NCBI GenBank assembly: GCA_050157065.1
Contig: CP189573.1
Length of the DNA stretch: 64,000 bases
Strand: one strand, 5' to 3'
From: Avipropionibacterium sp050157065
GTDB taxonomy: Bacteria > Actinomycetota > Actinomycetes > Propionibacteriales > Propionibacteriaceae
Part shown: piece after piece, positions 9,308 to 18,145 of the stretch
How positions within the stretch are numbered: the stretch's first letter is position 1
Layout: each line of letters begins with the position of its first letter
Translations under genes and position numbers: made by a program
Notes under the pieces: model-generated
What the model was told of the DNA's origin: nothing
The model's database searches: none
Seen by the model: the letters and a program-made list of their open reading frames with translations, nothing else

Positions 9308-10534
9308 ATGGCGTCGAATCCGAAGGTGTTGGCCCTGGTCCTCGCCGGTGGCGAGGGTAAACGTCTCATGCCCCTGACCGAGGATCGTGCAAAGCCCGCC
9401 GTCCCGTTCGGCGGCACGTTCCGACTGATCGACTTCGTGCTGTCGAACCTGGTCAACGCAGACCTGCGACACATCTGCGTGCTGACCCAGTACAAGTCCC
9501 ACTCCCTCGACCGACACATCTCACTGACGTGGCGGATGTCAACCCTGCTCGGCAACTACGTCACCCCGGTGCCGGCCCAGCAGCGACTCGGCCCACGCTG
9601 GTTCCAGGGCAGCGCCGATGCGATCTACCAGTCGATGAACCTGATCTTGGACGACCAGCCCGACTACGTGGTCGTGTTCGGTGCCGACAACATCTACCGG
9701 ATGGACGTGGAGCAGATGCTCGACGCCCACATCGACTCCGGCCGGGGCTGCACGGTCGCCGGCATCCGGGTGCCGCGCAGCACGGCCTCGGCGTTCGGCA
9801 TCATCGACGCCGACACCGACCACAAGATCAAGTCGTTCCTGGAGAAGCCGGCCGACCCGCCCGGGCTGCCCGACGACCCGGACAGCTCGTTCGCCTCGAT
9901 GGGCAACTACGTGTTCACCACCCAGGCGCTGGTCGACGCCCTCGAGACCGACGCGGCCGACGCCAACTCCCGGCACGACATGGGCGGCAACATCGTGCCC
10001 GCCTTCGTCGACGCCGGGGACGCGATGGTGTACGACTTCACCGCCAACACGGTGCCGGGCGCCACCGAGAAGGACAAGAACTACTGGCGCGACGTCGGGA
10101 CCATCGACGCCTACCACGAGGCGCACATGGACCTGGTCTCGGTCGACCCGGTGTTCAACCTGTACAACGACGACTGGCCGATCTGGACCAACCAGGCGCA
10201 GAAGCCCGGCGCGAAGTTCGTGCTCGACGGCCGGGCCCGCGACTCGATCGTGAGTGCCGGCTGCATCATCTCCGGCGGCTACGTCGAGGACTCGGTGCTG
10301 TCGCCGTCGGTGCGGATCGACCACGGCGCCGACATCGACGAGTCGGTGTTGTTGAACGGGGTGACCGTCGGTGCGCAGGCGGTGATCCGGCGCGCCATCC
10401 TCGACAAGAACGTGGTGGTCGCCCCCGGCGCCAAGCTGGGGATCGACCACGAGGCCGACATCGCCCGCGGCTGTACGGTCTCGGCCGGCGGCATCACCGT
10501 GGTGCCGAAGGGCCTCGCGATCGAACCGACCTGA
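9308..10534 (+). CDS. glgC: Glucose-1-phosphate adenylyltransferase
   Basis: Makes ADP-glucose from ATP and glucose-1-phosphate, the committed step of glycogen and alpha-glucan synthesis. At 408 residues it is the usual GlgC length. The N-terminal nucleotidyltransferase signature LAGGEGKRLMPLTEDRAKPA and the GSADAIYQ segment are present. Beyond about residue 310 the C-terminal part looks like the family's left-handed beta-helix of hexapeptide repeats (for example SVRIDHGADIDESVLLNGV). The start at 9308 follows a -10 element by 7 nt; the upstream in-frame GTG at 9248 would lie upstream of the inferred transcription start. It is divergent from glgA. Confidence 0.95.
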   Translation: MASNPKVLALVLAGGEGKRLMPLTEDRAKPAVPFGGTFRLIDFVLSNLVNADLRHICVLTQYKSHSLDRHISLTWRMSTLLGNYVTPVPAQQRLGPRWFQGSADAIYQSMNLILDDQPDYVVVFGADNIYRMDVEQMLDAHIDSGRGCTVAGIRVPRSTASAFGIIDADTDHKIKSFLEKPADPPGLPDDPDSSFASMGNYVFTTQALVDALETDAADANSRHDMGGNIVPAFVDAGDAMVYDFTANTVPGATEKDKNYWRDVGTIDAYHEAHMDLVSVDPVFNLYNDDWPIWTNQAQKPGAKFVLDGRARDSIVSAGCIISGGYVEDSVLSPSVRIDHGADIDESVLLNGVTVGAQAVIRRAILDKNVVVAPGAKLGIDHEADIARGCTVSAGGITVVPKGLAIEPT

Positions 10535-10568
10535 ACCCCCGCAGCTGAACCCGGCCGACCCAGCCTCG

Positions 10569-11225
10569 TCAGCGCTTGACCGCCGCCAGCAGGCCGTCGC
10601 CGACCGGCAGCAGGCAGGGCACCAGGTCCTCGTTCTCGTTGACCATGGTGATCGCCTCGCGGATCGCGACGGTGTCGTCGTCGGTCACCGACTCGTCGGC
10701 GACGCGGTCGTGCCACAGCGTGTTGTCGATGGCCAGCACGCCACCGTGCCGCAGCAGCCGCAGGGCCTGGTCGACGTAGGTCGGGTACTCCAGCTTGTCG
10801 GCGTCGATGAAGACCATGTCGTACGCCCCGTCGCTCAGGTTGTTGAGCAGGGTGAGGGCGTCCCCGGCGATCAGCCGGAACCGCTGCGTACGGAGGCCCT
10901 CGGCCAGGAACGCCTCGCGGGCGACCGCCTGGTGTTCGGGCTCGATGTCAACGCTGGTGAGGATCCCGTCGGGCTGCATGCCGGCGAACAGGGCCAGGCC
11001 CGAGACACCGGTGCCGGTGCCGATCTCGGCGACCGCCCGGGCATCGACGACGCGGGCCAGGAAGGTGAGCGCGGCCGCGGTGCCGCGGCTGATCGGGCTG
11101 ACGCCGAGGGGACCGGCGGCCTCGCGGGCCTTCGCGGCGGCCTCCGACTCGGGGCGGAGGTTCTCGGCCAGGGCCCACGATGCCGGCTTCGGTGCGCCTT
11201 CTCCGGTGGCGGACTGTGTGTTCAC
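10569..11225 (-). CDS. SAM-dependent O-methyltransferase (family 3, Rv1220c-like)
   Basis: 218 residues with the Rossmann SAM-binding motif (EIGTGTGVSGL), acidic ribose contact (VDIEPEH) and FIDADK metal-site segment of catechol/caffeoyl-CoA-type O-methyltransferases. The GTG start at 11225 lies 7 nt after a TAGGGT -10 element on the minus strand. Its position beside the sigma-factor block matches Rv1220c next to sigE in M. tuberculosis. The natural acceptor is not deducible. Confidence 0.85.
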   Translation of the reverse strand: MNTQSATGEGAPKPASWALAENLRPESEAAAKAREAAGPLGVSPISRGTAAALTFLARVVDARAVAEIGTGTGVSGLALFAGMQPDGILTSVDIEPEHQAVAREAFLAEGLRTQRFRLIAGDALTLLNNLSDGAYDMVFIDADKLEYPTYVDQALRLLRHGGVLAIDNTLWHDRVADESVTDDDTVAIREAITMVNENEDLVPCLLPVGDGLLAAVKR

Positions 11226-11232
11226 AGGCGTC

Positions 11233-11238
11233 ACCCTA
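11233..11238 (-). promoter_or_regulatory. -10 element of the O-methyltransferase (leaderless)
   Basis: On the minus strand, TAGGGT ends 7 nt before the GTG start at 11225, with no Shine-Dalgarno sequence in between. Confidence 0.5.
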
Positions 11239-11342
11239 GTGCACCCGTGTCCCTGCACGGTGCCACAGCACACCGTGGGGTCGCAGGTGGACACTGTCCA
11301 GCAACGACGGTCGAGTGGTCCGGTCAGGGGGTCGATCCGCTG

Positions 11343-11348
11343 TAGAGT
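11343..11348 (+). promoter_or_regulatory. -10 element of dapA (leaderless)
   Basis: TAGAGT ends 7 nt before the dapA ATG at 11356. No ribosome-binding site is present. Confidence 0.5.
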
Positions 11349-11355
11349 TCCCGAC

Positions 11356-12261
11356 ATGCAGACGGATCCGCGCCGGCCCTTCGGGCGGCTGTTGACGGCG
11401 ATGGTCACGCCGTTCGACGCCGACCTGGCGCTAGACCTGGACCGGGCGGCCGAGCTGGCCACGTACCTGGTCGACGAGATGGCCAACGACGCGTTGGTGA
11501 TCAACGGGACCACGGGGGAGGCCCCGACGACCAGCCCCGAGGAGAAGGCCGAGTTGGTCGCGGCCGTCGTCGCGGCCGTGGGGGACCGGGCCCAGGTGAT
11601 CGCCGGGATCGGCGCCTTCGACACCGCGCACACCGTGAAGCTCGCCGAGCAGGCCGCCGGCGCCGGCGCCCACGGCCTGCTGGTCGTGACGCCGTACTAC
11701 TCGAAGCCGCCGCAGCGCGGCCTGCTCGCCCACTTCCGCGCCGTTGCCGACGCGACCGACCTGCCGGTGATGTTGTACGACATCCCGAAGCGGACCGGTA
11801 CCCCGATCGAGACCTCGACCCTGCTCGAGCTCGCCGAGCACGAGCGGATCGTCGCGGTGAAGGACGCCAAGGCCGACATCGTCGGCTCGGGGCAGGTGAT
11901 CGCGATCAGCGCCGAGCGCGGGACCCCGTTGGCGTACTACTCGGGCGAGGACGCGCTCACCCTGCCCTTGCTGTCGGTGGGGGCGGTCGGGCTGGTCGGG
12001 ACGTCGACCCACTTCACCGGCCTGCTGGCCAAGGAGATCATCACCGCGTACGAGGCCGGTGACGTGGCACGCGCGTTGCGGGTCCACCGGCTCGCCGAGC
12101 CGCTGTTCACCGGGATCTTCGCCACCCAGGGCTGCATGCTCGTCAAGGCCGGGCTCGCGCTGCGCGGCCGCCCGGTGGGCGGGCTGCGGTTGCCGCTCGT
12201 GCCGGCCTCGGAGGACGAGACCGCCGCGCTGGCCGCCCGACTGGCCGAGGTCGGCCTCTGA
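11356..12261 (+). CDS. dapA: 4-hydroxy-tetrahydrodipicolinate synthase
   Basis: Condenses pyruvate with aspartate semialdehyde in the lysine and diaminopimelate pathway. It is a 301-residue TIM barrel of normal DapA length. GTTGE (51-55) binds the pyruvate carboxylate, the catalytic Tyr is in LYDIPKR (Y141), and the Schiff-base Lys is in VAVKDAK (K169). The related sugar-acid aldolases of the NAL superfamily are less likely given these motifs. It lies alone between the divergent O-methyltransferase and the sigma-factor operon. Confidence 0.92.
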   Translation: MQTDPRRPFGRLLTAMVTPFDADLALDLDRAAELATYLVDEMANDALVINGTTGEAPTTSPEEKAELVAAVVAAVGDRAQVIAGIGAFDTAHTVKLAEQAAGAGAHGLLVVTPYYSKPPQRGLLAHFRAVADATDLPVMLYDIPKRTGTPIETSTLLELAEHERIVAVKDAKADIVGSGQVIAISAERGTPLAYYSGEDALTLPLLSVGAVGLVGTSTHFTGLLAKEIITAYEAGDVARALRVHRLAEPLFTGIFATQGCMLVKAGLALRGRPVGGLRLPLVPASEDETAALAARLAEVGL

Positions 12262-12346
12262 GCCGCACCCGGGTCAGGGGTCGATGATCAGGGAAATCTC
12301 AGCCTCAGCGGGGGTCGCTCAACTTCGGCTGGGGCCGGCGACCGGA

Positions 12347-12352
12347 TAAACT
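12347..12352 (+). promoter_or_regulatory. Possible -10 element upstream of the sigma-factor operon
   Basis: TAAACT lies in the 147-bp gap before the ECF sigma gene, about 56 nt before its start, and would give a leader containing the AGAAGGGG ribosome-binding site. I see no convincing -35 and no clear ECF-type (GGAAC...GTT) promoter in the gap. Nothing else is visible in this intergenic stretch. Confidence 0.35.
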
Positions 12353-12408
12353 TCTGCCCACGCCGTGCGCTCGCGCGGATCCGTCCTGCACCAGAAGGGG
12401 TGAGTCCC

Positions 12409-13095
12409 ATGCGGTCCGACTCCGACTCGCCGACCGCCGGCACGGGTGCACCCCACGACGACGGCGTACCCCGGAACGACGGTGGGGACGACTGGCAACC
12501 GCCCAGCTGGGAGCAGGTCGTCGCCGAGCACAGTGCGCGGGTCTACCGCCTCGCCCTTCGGCTGACCGGCAACCCGCACGACGCCGAGGACCTCACCCAG
12601 GACGTGTTCATCCGGGTGTTCCGGTCGTTGGACCGCTACCGGCCCGGCACCTTCGAGGGCTGGCTGCACCGGATCACCACGAACCTGTTCCTCGACCACG
12701 CCCGCCGCAAGCAGCGGATCCGGTTCGACGCGATGGCCGAGCACGTGGAGGAGCGCCTCGAGACCCGCCAGCTCGGCCCGGTCGAGACGGTGATGGCCGG
12801 TGACCTCGACCACGACGTGTCCGATGCGCTGTCGGCGTTGCAGCCGGAGTACCGGGTGGCGGTCGTGCTGTGCGACATCGAGGGGCTGTCGTACGAGGAG
12901 ATCTCCGACGTGTTGGGCATCAAGCTGGGGACGGTGCGCAGCCGGATCCACCGTGGCCGGGCCCAACTGCGCAAGGCCCTGGTCCACCGGGCGCCCGAGG
13001 CCGGGGGCCGCTACCGCGGGATCGCCGTGGAGCAGGGCGAAGCTGTCTCGGGCGGGGGCGTGTCGGGCGCCGGCGGTCGCGAGGGTGGGCGATGA
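12409..13095 (+). CDS. sigE: ECF RNA polymerase sigma factor, SigE type
   Basis: 228 residues. Sigma region 2 lies at about 41-105 (the DAEDLTQDVFIRVFRSL core) and region 4 at about 140-192, with the helix-turn-helix LSYEEISDVLGIKLGTVRSR. The acidic N-terminus and Gly-rich C-terminus are extensions. The ATG at 12409 follows AGAAGGGG at a good distance. The stop overlaps the anti-sigma gene in an ATGA junction, so the two are probably translated together. HtrA and TatB follow, as in the M. tuberculosis sigE locus, which indicates an envelope-stress sigma factor. Confidence 0.9.
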   Translation: MRSDSDSPTAGTGAPHDDGVPRNDGGDDWQPPSWEQVVAEHSARVYRLALRLTGNPHDAEDLTQDVFIRVFRSLDRYRPGTFEGWLHRITTNLFLDHARRKQRIRFDAMAEHVEERLETRQLGPVETVMAGDLDHDVSDALSALQPEYRVAVVLCDIEGLSYEEISDVLGIKLGTVRSRIHRGRAQLRKALVHRAPEAGGRYRGIAVEQGEAVSGGGVSGAGGREGGR

Positions 13096-14579
13096 TCCGA
13101 CTTCCCTGCGGGATGTCCGAGGCGCACCTGTCGGCGCTGGTGGACGACGCACTCTCCCCGGCCGCCCGGGAGCGGCTGGGCGCGCACGTGCTGCGGTGCC
13201 GCCACTGTGCGGCCTCGATCGCCGAGCTGCGGCGCACCCGCGACGTGCTGCGTACCTACCGCCACGTGGACGCGGCACCCCGACCGGACCTGTCGTCGCG
13301 ACTGCTGGCGATCGGTGCCCCGGGGCGCCCGCAGGCGCCGACGCCCGGACGTGACCTGCCCCCCGTCCGACCGAGGGGCGCCGATCGGTTGGGACCGGCC
13401 CGGCACGCGATCGTCGCGCTGCTGCTGACGACCGTGGCCTCGGTCGCCTTCGCCGGTGTCGGCTGGGCGGCCGCCCCGCCGCGTGAGGACCAGGTCACCG
13501 ACCAGGGCAACCGCGGCCGCGTCGAGTACGCGGGTGCGCTCGGCCAGCAGGTGCTCCACTCGCCGGCCACCAGCGCGGTCGTGACCGCCCAGAACGCCGA
13601 TCGGGTCTTCGCCGCCGCGCCCGGTGGGCTCCGTCCCCGACCCGTGCGGGACGGGGAGGTCCTGACCACCCGCGAGGTCCGCGCACTGCTGGAGCTCGCC
13701 CGGTCCAGCACCCGACTGGTCCCCTTCCACGGCACCTGGCGGGTCCGGGTCGCCTCACCCGAGACACACCTCGCCGCCCGGGTCGACGTCCTGGGCCGCC
13801 CCGGACAGGGGATCGAACTGGACGTCCGTACGGTCACCGGCCGGTCGGTCATGACCCGGTTCGTGCCGACCCCGGCCCCGCACACCCGCGGCGACCTGGA
13901 CGGTCTGGCCGCCACCTTGCGGGCACGGCCGGGACAGGTGGTCGCAGGCCGACCGGCCGTCCTGCTCGAGACCACCGGAGCCCACGGGGTGACCGCGCGC
14001 TGGTGGGTCGACGCCGCCACCGGACTGCTGCTTCACACCGAGACCGCGACCGCTGACGGGGTCGTCGCCGCGGCCGGGTTCAGCCGGCTGCAGATCCAAC
14101 CCGAGCCCGGCTTCATCCCGCACCTGCAGCCGCAGCTGGGGGTGTCGGCGGCCACCTCGTCGCTGTCGGTGTCCTCGGCGATGGCGCTGCGGACCCACGG
14201 CTGGTACTGCAACCGCTCGTTGGCCGGCTTGGACCTGCTGTCGGCCCACAGCGACTCGGCAGCCGCCCCCGGCCTGCTGCGGCTCAGCTACGGTGACGCG
14301 ACCCAGCTGGTGACGGTGCTGCAGCAGCCCGGCCAGCTGTCCGGTCCGCCACCCGGTTTCGTCCGGAGTGGGACCGACGGCGTCTGGATGCGACCGGGAT
14401 GGCCCACCATCATGACGTGGCAGTCAGGTGGCACGGTGTTCACCGTCGCCAGTGCTGCCCCACGGCCGGTGGTCGACGACGTGGTGGCCGCACTGCCGCA
14501 CGACGAGCCCACCGGTCGTACCACGCTGGACCGCATCCGCGCCGGCTGGGAACGTGTCGGGGGCATCGTCTTCGGATGA
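13092..14579 (+). CDS. Anti-sigma factor with RseB/MucB-like extracytoplasmic sensor domain (fusion)
   Basis: 495 residues. The cytoplasmic zinc-binding anti-sigma domain carries the H-x3-C-x2-C motif (H32, C36, C39). One transmembrane helix spans about 105-128. The roughly 365 residues outside the membrane resemble MucB/RseB in both parts: a LolA-like N-domain (LLELARSSTRLVPFHGTWRV onward, about residues 200-330) and a C-domain ending in a VDDVVAAL-type segment. In E. coli RseA and RseB are separate; mycobacterial RseA is short. Here inhibitor and stress sensor appear to be one polypeptide. It overlaps sigE by four bases (ATGA). The anti-sigma call is firm; the RseB similarity is by eye. Confidence 0.8.
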   Translation: MIRLPCGMSEAHLSALVDDALSPAARERLGAHVLRCRHCAASIAELRRTRDVLRTYRHVDAAPRPDLSSRLLAIGAPGRPQAPTPGRDLPPVRPRGADRLGPARHAIVALLLTTVASVAFAGVGWAAAPPREDQVTDQGNRGRVEYAGALGQQVLHSPATSAVVTAQNADRVFAAAPGGLRPRPVRDGEVLTTREVRALLELARSSTRLVPFHGTWRVRVASPETHLAARVDVLGRPGQGIELDVRTVTGRSVMTRFVPTPAPHTRGDLDGLAATLRARPGQVVAGRPAVLLETTGAHGVTARWWVDAATGLLLHTETATADGVVAAAGFSRLQIQPEPGFIPHLQPQLGVSAATSSLSVSSAMALRTHGWYCNRSLAGLDLLSAHSDSAAAPGLLRLSYGDATQLVTVLQQPGQLSGPPPGFVRSGTDGVWMRPGWPTIMTWQSGGTVFTVASAAPRPVVDDVVAALPHDEPTGRTTLDRIRAGWERVGGIVFG

Positions 14580-14592
14580 GTGGAGGAACCGC

Positions 14593-16419
14593 ATGACCGA
14601 CCGGCAAGGTACGCCGGAGCCCGGCGCCGCGCTACGGCCCACCGGACCGCAGGGCCCGTGGGGTGAGGAGCCGGTACGCCCGGCCGGCCCCCCGGCGACA
14701 GGTACGTCGGCGACAGGTACGTCGGCACCGCGTGACACCGGCACGAACCCTGCCGGTGCGAGCGGACCAACCATGAACGGTGGCCCGGCTGCACCTGGCC
14801 CGGCTGCGGGTGCCTCGGCCTCAGGTGGCCCGGCTGCGGGTGGCCCGTCCGCCAGCTCCGACAGTGCGGCCCCGGCGCAGCACACCGGACCGTGGGGCGA
14901 TCGGACGACGCTGGCACCCAGGACGGCACAGGGCCAGCATCCGGCCCAGGGTGGACCCGCTGCCGGCCAGCAGCCCTCGTACGGCCAGTCGGCCAGCCGG
15001 CCGCCGGCGGGTCAACAGCCTGCGTACCAGCAGTCGGCGAGCGGGCAGCCGGGGAGTCAACAGCCTGCGTACCAGCAGTCGGCGAGCCGGCAGCCGTCGT
15101 ACGGGCAGTCGGCGAGCCAGCAGTCCGCCCAGCGTCCGCCGACGGGACCGGGGAGCCAGGGCCAGCAGGGCCAACAGGGCCAACCGTCGGCGTCTCGGCC
15201 CACGGAGGTCTTCCCCGCACCCGGGGGGATGCCGTTCAATCCCGGTCGCTCCGTCGCCGCGACGGTCGTCCAGCCCGGCCCGGGCCCGCAACCGATCCAG
15301 CCGGCACCGCAACAGCAGCAGCCACCACCCTCGGGGCCGAGGACGAGTCGCCGTGGTCTGCTCGGCACCGCCGGGGTCGCCGGACTGGTCGCCCTCGTGG
15401 TCGGTGGCGGCGCGGGCCTGGCCGGCGCCGCGATCGGCAACGGTGTGTTCGCCGAGCCGGAGCCGACCGAGACCACCCCGCCGCCACCGCCGCCGACGCC
15501 GACCCAGGCCGGGGCGGCCGGGGTCGCGGCCAAGGTGCTGCCGAGCACCGTGATGATCATGGTCGAGTCGGGCGAGGGCACCGGATCGGGGTCGGGCTTC
15601 GTGCTCGACACCGAAGGCCGGATCATGACCAACAACCACGTGGTCGACAGTGCCCGGGACGGGTCGGGCCGGATCACCTGCATCTTCGCCGACGGAGCAC
15701 GAGCAACCGCCGAGATCGTGGGCACCAGTCCGTCGTACGACCTCGGCGTCATCCAGGTCGGCACCAGCGGGCTGGAGCTGGTCCCCAGTGAGTTGGGGGA
15801 CTCCGAGGCGGTGGAGGTCGGCGACGTCGCGGTTGCCCTGGGCGCCCCGCTCGGGCTCGCCAACACCGTCACCCAAGGCATCATCAGTGCGAAGAACCGA
15901 CCGGTCGCGGTCGGGCGTTCGACCGAGGACGCGTCGTTCATGAACGCCCTGCAGACCGACGCCCCGATCAACCCGGGCAACTCGGGTGGCCCACTGGCCG
16001 ACGCCGAGGGGCGCATCATCGGGGTGAACTCGGCGATCCTGAGCAACGCCACCGGCGAGACGCGGCCGGGTAGCATTGGCATCGGGTTCGCGATCCCGAT
16101 CAACCAGGCCAAGGTCATCAGCGAGCAGCTGATCCAGACCGGACGGGCCACCTATCCGACGATCGGCGTGGAGACCGAGACGGCCGGCACCCGCGAGGGT
16201 GCGCGGATCGTGGCGATCGAATCGGGATCACCGGCGGCGGCCGGGGGCCTGCAGGAGGGGGACGTGATCATCAAGGTCGACGGGCGGGCGGTGAGCACCA
16301 TGGTGGAGCTCATCGTGGCGATTCGCAGCCACCGACCCGGCGACGAGGTGACCATCACGTTCAACCGCAGTGGGACACCGGAGGACCTCCAGGTGACGTT
16401 GGCCGAGCACGAGGGTTAG
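14593..16419 (+). CDS. htrA: HtrA-type serine protease with PDZ domain
   Basis: 608 residues. A long Pro/Gln/Ser-rich cytoplasmic N-terminus (about 1-250, with repeated QPAYQQSAS units) precedes one membrane helix near 255-280 and a TPPPPPPTPT linker. A trypsin-like domain follows, with the triad H349 (NNHVVD), D383 (SYDLGV) and S464 (GNSGGP), then a C-terminal PDZ domain. It is a membrane-anchored DegP/HtrA protease acting outside the membrane on misfolded envelope proteins. It sits in the sigma/anti-sigma operon, where it is probably both target and modulator of the response. A GGAGGA site precedes the ATG. Confidence 0.92.
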   Translation: MTDRQGTPEPGAALRPTGPQGPWGEEPVRPAGPPATGTSATGTSAPRDTGTNPAGASGPTMNGGPAAPGPAAGASASGGPAAGGPSASSDSAAPAQHTGPWGDRTTLAPRTAQGQHPAQGGPAAGQQPSYGQSASRPPAGQQPAYQQSASGQPGSQQPAYQQSASRQPSYGQSASQQSAQRPPTGPGSQGQQGQQGQPSASRPTEVFPAPGGMPFNPGRSVAATVVQPGPGPQPIQPAPQQQQPPPSGPRTSRRGLLGTAGVAGLVALVVGGGAGLAGAAIGNGVFAEPEPTETTPPPPPPTPTQAGAAGVAAKVLPSTVMIMVESGEGTGSGSGFVLDTEGRIMTNNHVVDSARDGSGRITCIFADGARATAEIVGTSPSYDLGVIQVGTSGLELVPSELGDSEAVEVGDVAVALGAPLGLANTVTQGIISAKNRPVAVGRSTEDASFMNALQTDAPINPGNSGGPLADAEGRIIGVNSAILSNATGETRPGSIGIGFAIPINQAKVISEQLIQTGRATYPTIGVETETAGTREGARIVAIESGSPAAAGGLQEGDVIIKVDGRAVSTMVELIVAIRSHRPGDEVTITFNRSGTPEDLQVTLAEHEG

Positions 16420-16422
16420 GGT
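16417..16422 (+). promoter_or_regulatory. -10 element of tatB (near-leaderless)
   Basis: TAGGGT, overlapping the htrA stop codon, ends 6 nt before the tatB ATG at 16429. It suggests tatB has its own leaderless promoter besides read-through from htrA. Confidence 0.4.
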
Positions 16423-16428
16423 TCACAC

Positions 16429-16860
16429 ATGTTTGACGTCGGCGGGTTCGAGATCTTGGCCCTGATCGTGCTCGCGATCGTGGTCTTCGGGCCGGAGCGC
16501 CTCCCGGAGTTCGCACGGAAGGCAGCACAGTTGCTGCACTACGTACGCGGTCTGGCCAGTCAGGCCCAGGAACAACTCGGCGAGGAGTTGGGCCCGGAGT
16601 TCAAGAACATGGACTTCCGAGACCTCAACCCGAAGCAGTTCGTCAAGAAGCACCTGCTGGACGAGGTCGAGCCGATCGTCGCCGACGTGAAGAACGAGCT
16701 CAACTCGGGCAAGGACGCGATCAAGAACGCGACCTCGGGGATCGACAAGGACTTCGACCTGAAGAACGTCTCCGACGGCGGGCCGACCCCGGTCGCCGCC
16801 AACGGCGCCCTGGTGCCGGCCGGCATGCGCTGCGCTCCGTGGGACCCCGAGGCCACCTGA
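16429..16860 (+). CDS. tatB: Sec-independent protein translocase subunit TatB
   Basis: 143 residues. An N-terminal membrane helix (FEILALIVLAIVVFGPERLP) contains the FGPE hinge typical of TatA/B, followed by an amphipathic helix and a charged tail. Length and position directly after htrA match Rv1224. TatB forms the twin-arginine substrate receptor with TatC; tatC is not in this window. Confidence 0.92.
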   Translation: MFDVGGFEILALIVLAIVVFGPERLPEFARKAAQLLHYVRGLASQAQEQLGEELGPEFKNMDFRDLNPKQFVKKHLLDEVEPIVADVKNELNSGKDAIKNATSGIDKDFDLKNVSDGGPTPVAANGALVPAGMRCAPWDPEAT

Positions 16861-16885
16861 GCCCCGGCCTCGAGGTCGGGCCGCC

Positions 16886-18076
16886 TCAGCGACCGACCGG
16901 TGCCAACCCGAGCTGCTTGCCGACCAGGCGTCGGCCCCGGCCGGCGATCCGATCGGCCAACCCCTGCAACGCCTGACCCGCCGGGCCGTCGGGATCGGTG
17001 GTGACGATCGGTCGACCGACGTCACCGCCCTCACGCAACTGCTGCTGCAGCGGCACCTGCGCCAGCAGCGGCACCTCGTACCCCAGTCGGGTCGACAGCG
17101 TGGTGGCGGTGGTGTCGCCACCGCCGGACCCGAACAGCTCGACCCGGTGGCTGGCGCCACAGTCGGGGCAGCTCGTCTCGAGCCAGGCCATGTTCTCCAC
17201 CACGCCGATGACCCGCTGGTTGAGCATCGACGCCATGGTGCCGGCCCGTTCGGCGACCTCGGCGGCCGCCTGTTGCGGGGTGGTGACCACGACGACCTCG
17301 GCGTTGGGCAACTTCTGGCCCAGCGAGATCGCCACGTCGCCGGTGCCGGGCGGCAGGTCGAGCAGCAGGAAGTCGAGGTCACCCCAGTAGACGTCGGCCA
17401 ACATCTGGGTCAGCGCGCGGTCGAGGATCGGGCCACGCCAGGCGACCACCTGGTCCTTGCGCTGCTTCAGCATGCCGATCGACATCACCTTCAGGTCACC
17501 GGCCGGGACGGGCATGATCATGTTGTCGACCGAGGTCGGACGGGCCTCGTCGACGCCGAGCATGGTGGGCACCGAGTGGCCGTAGATGTCGGCGTCCAGC
17601 ACGCCGACCTTCCGCCCCCGGGCGGCCAGCGCGCTGGCCAGGTTGACCGTGACCGACGACTTGCCGACGCCACCCTTGCCCGAGGCGATCGCGATCACCT
17701 GGGTGAGGTTGCCCGGCTTGGCGAACGGGATCTCGCGCTCGGTGGCGTTGCCGGTCAGCTGCTTGCGCAGTGCGCCGCGCTGTTCGTCGGTCATCACGCC
17801 CAGCTCGACGTCGACCGAGGTCACCCCGTCGACCTTCGAGGTGGCGGCGGTGGTGTCGGAGCGCAGGGTGTCCTTCAGCGGGCAACCGGAGATGGTGAGC
17901 AGGATCCGTACCGTCAGCCGGCCGGTGTCGTCGATGCTGACCGCGTCGACCATCCCGATCTCGGTGATGGGGCGTTTGATCTCCGGGTCCTGCACGGTGG
18001 CCAGGGCGGCCATCACCGGTCCCGCGAGCGGGTGGTCGGCAGGGGTGAACAGGCTCTCCGGGCTCGCGTCAGACAT
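16886..18076 (-). CDS. mrp: Mrp/NBP35-family ATPase (iron-sulfur carrier, ApbC-like)
   Basis: 396 residues. An N-terminal MIP18 (DUF59) domain at about 20-110 is followed by the deviant Walker A GKGGVGKSSVTVNLASALA and the LLLDLPPGTGD Walker B segment. A CPDCG pair lies near the C-terminus. Family members bind and transfer Fe-S clusters. The ATG at 18076 is preceded by TAGGAT 7 nt upstream, so I prefer it to the in-frame start at 18112. It is convergent with tatB, as mrp (Rv1229c) is near tatB in mycobacteria. Confidence 0.93.
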   Translation of the reverse strand: MSDASPESLFTPADHPLAGPVMAALATVQDPEIKRPITEIGMVDAVSIDDTGRLTVRILLTISGCPLKDTLRSDTTAATSKVDGVTSVDVELGVMTDEQRGALRKQLTGNATEREIPFAKPGNLTQVIAIASGKGGVGKSSVTVNLASALAARGRKVGVLDADIYGHSVPTMLGVDEARPTSVDNMIMPVPAGDLKVMSIGMLKQRKDQVVAWRGPILDRALTQMLADVYWGDLDFLLLDLPPGTGDVAISLGQKLPNAEVVVVTTPQQAAAEVAERAGTMASMLNQRVIGVVENMAWLETSCPDCGASHRVELFGSGGGDTTATTLSTRLGYEVPLLAQVPLQQQLREGGDVGRPIVTTDPDGPAGQALQGLADRIAGRGRRLVGKQLGLAPVGR

Positions 18077-18083
18077 GCCGTCG

Positions 18084-18089
18084 ATCCTA
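18084..18089 (-). promoter_or_regulatory. -10 element of mrp (leaderless)
   Basis: On the minus strand TAGGAT ends 7 nt before the mrp ATG. The AGGA inside it could be mistaken for a ribosome-binding site, but the spacing fits the leaderless pattern seen at a dozen genes here. Confidence 0.5.
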
Positions 18090-18145
18090 TCTCGGCGGAC
18101 CAACGTCGCCACCTGCCCGGGAGCCGATCCGGAACCCCCGGACGC

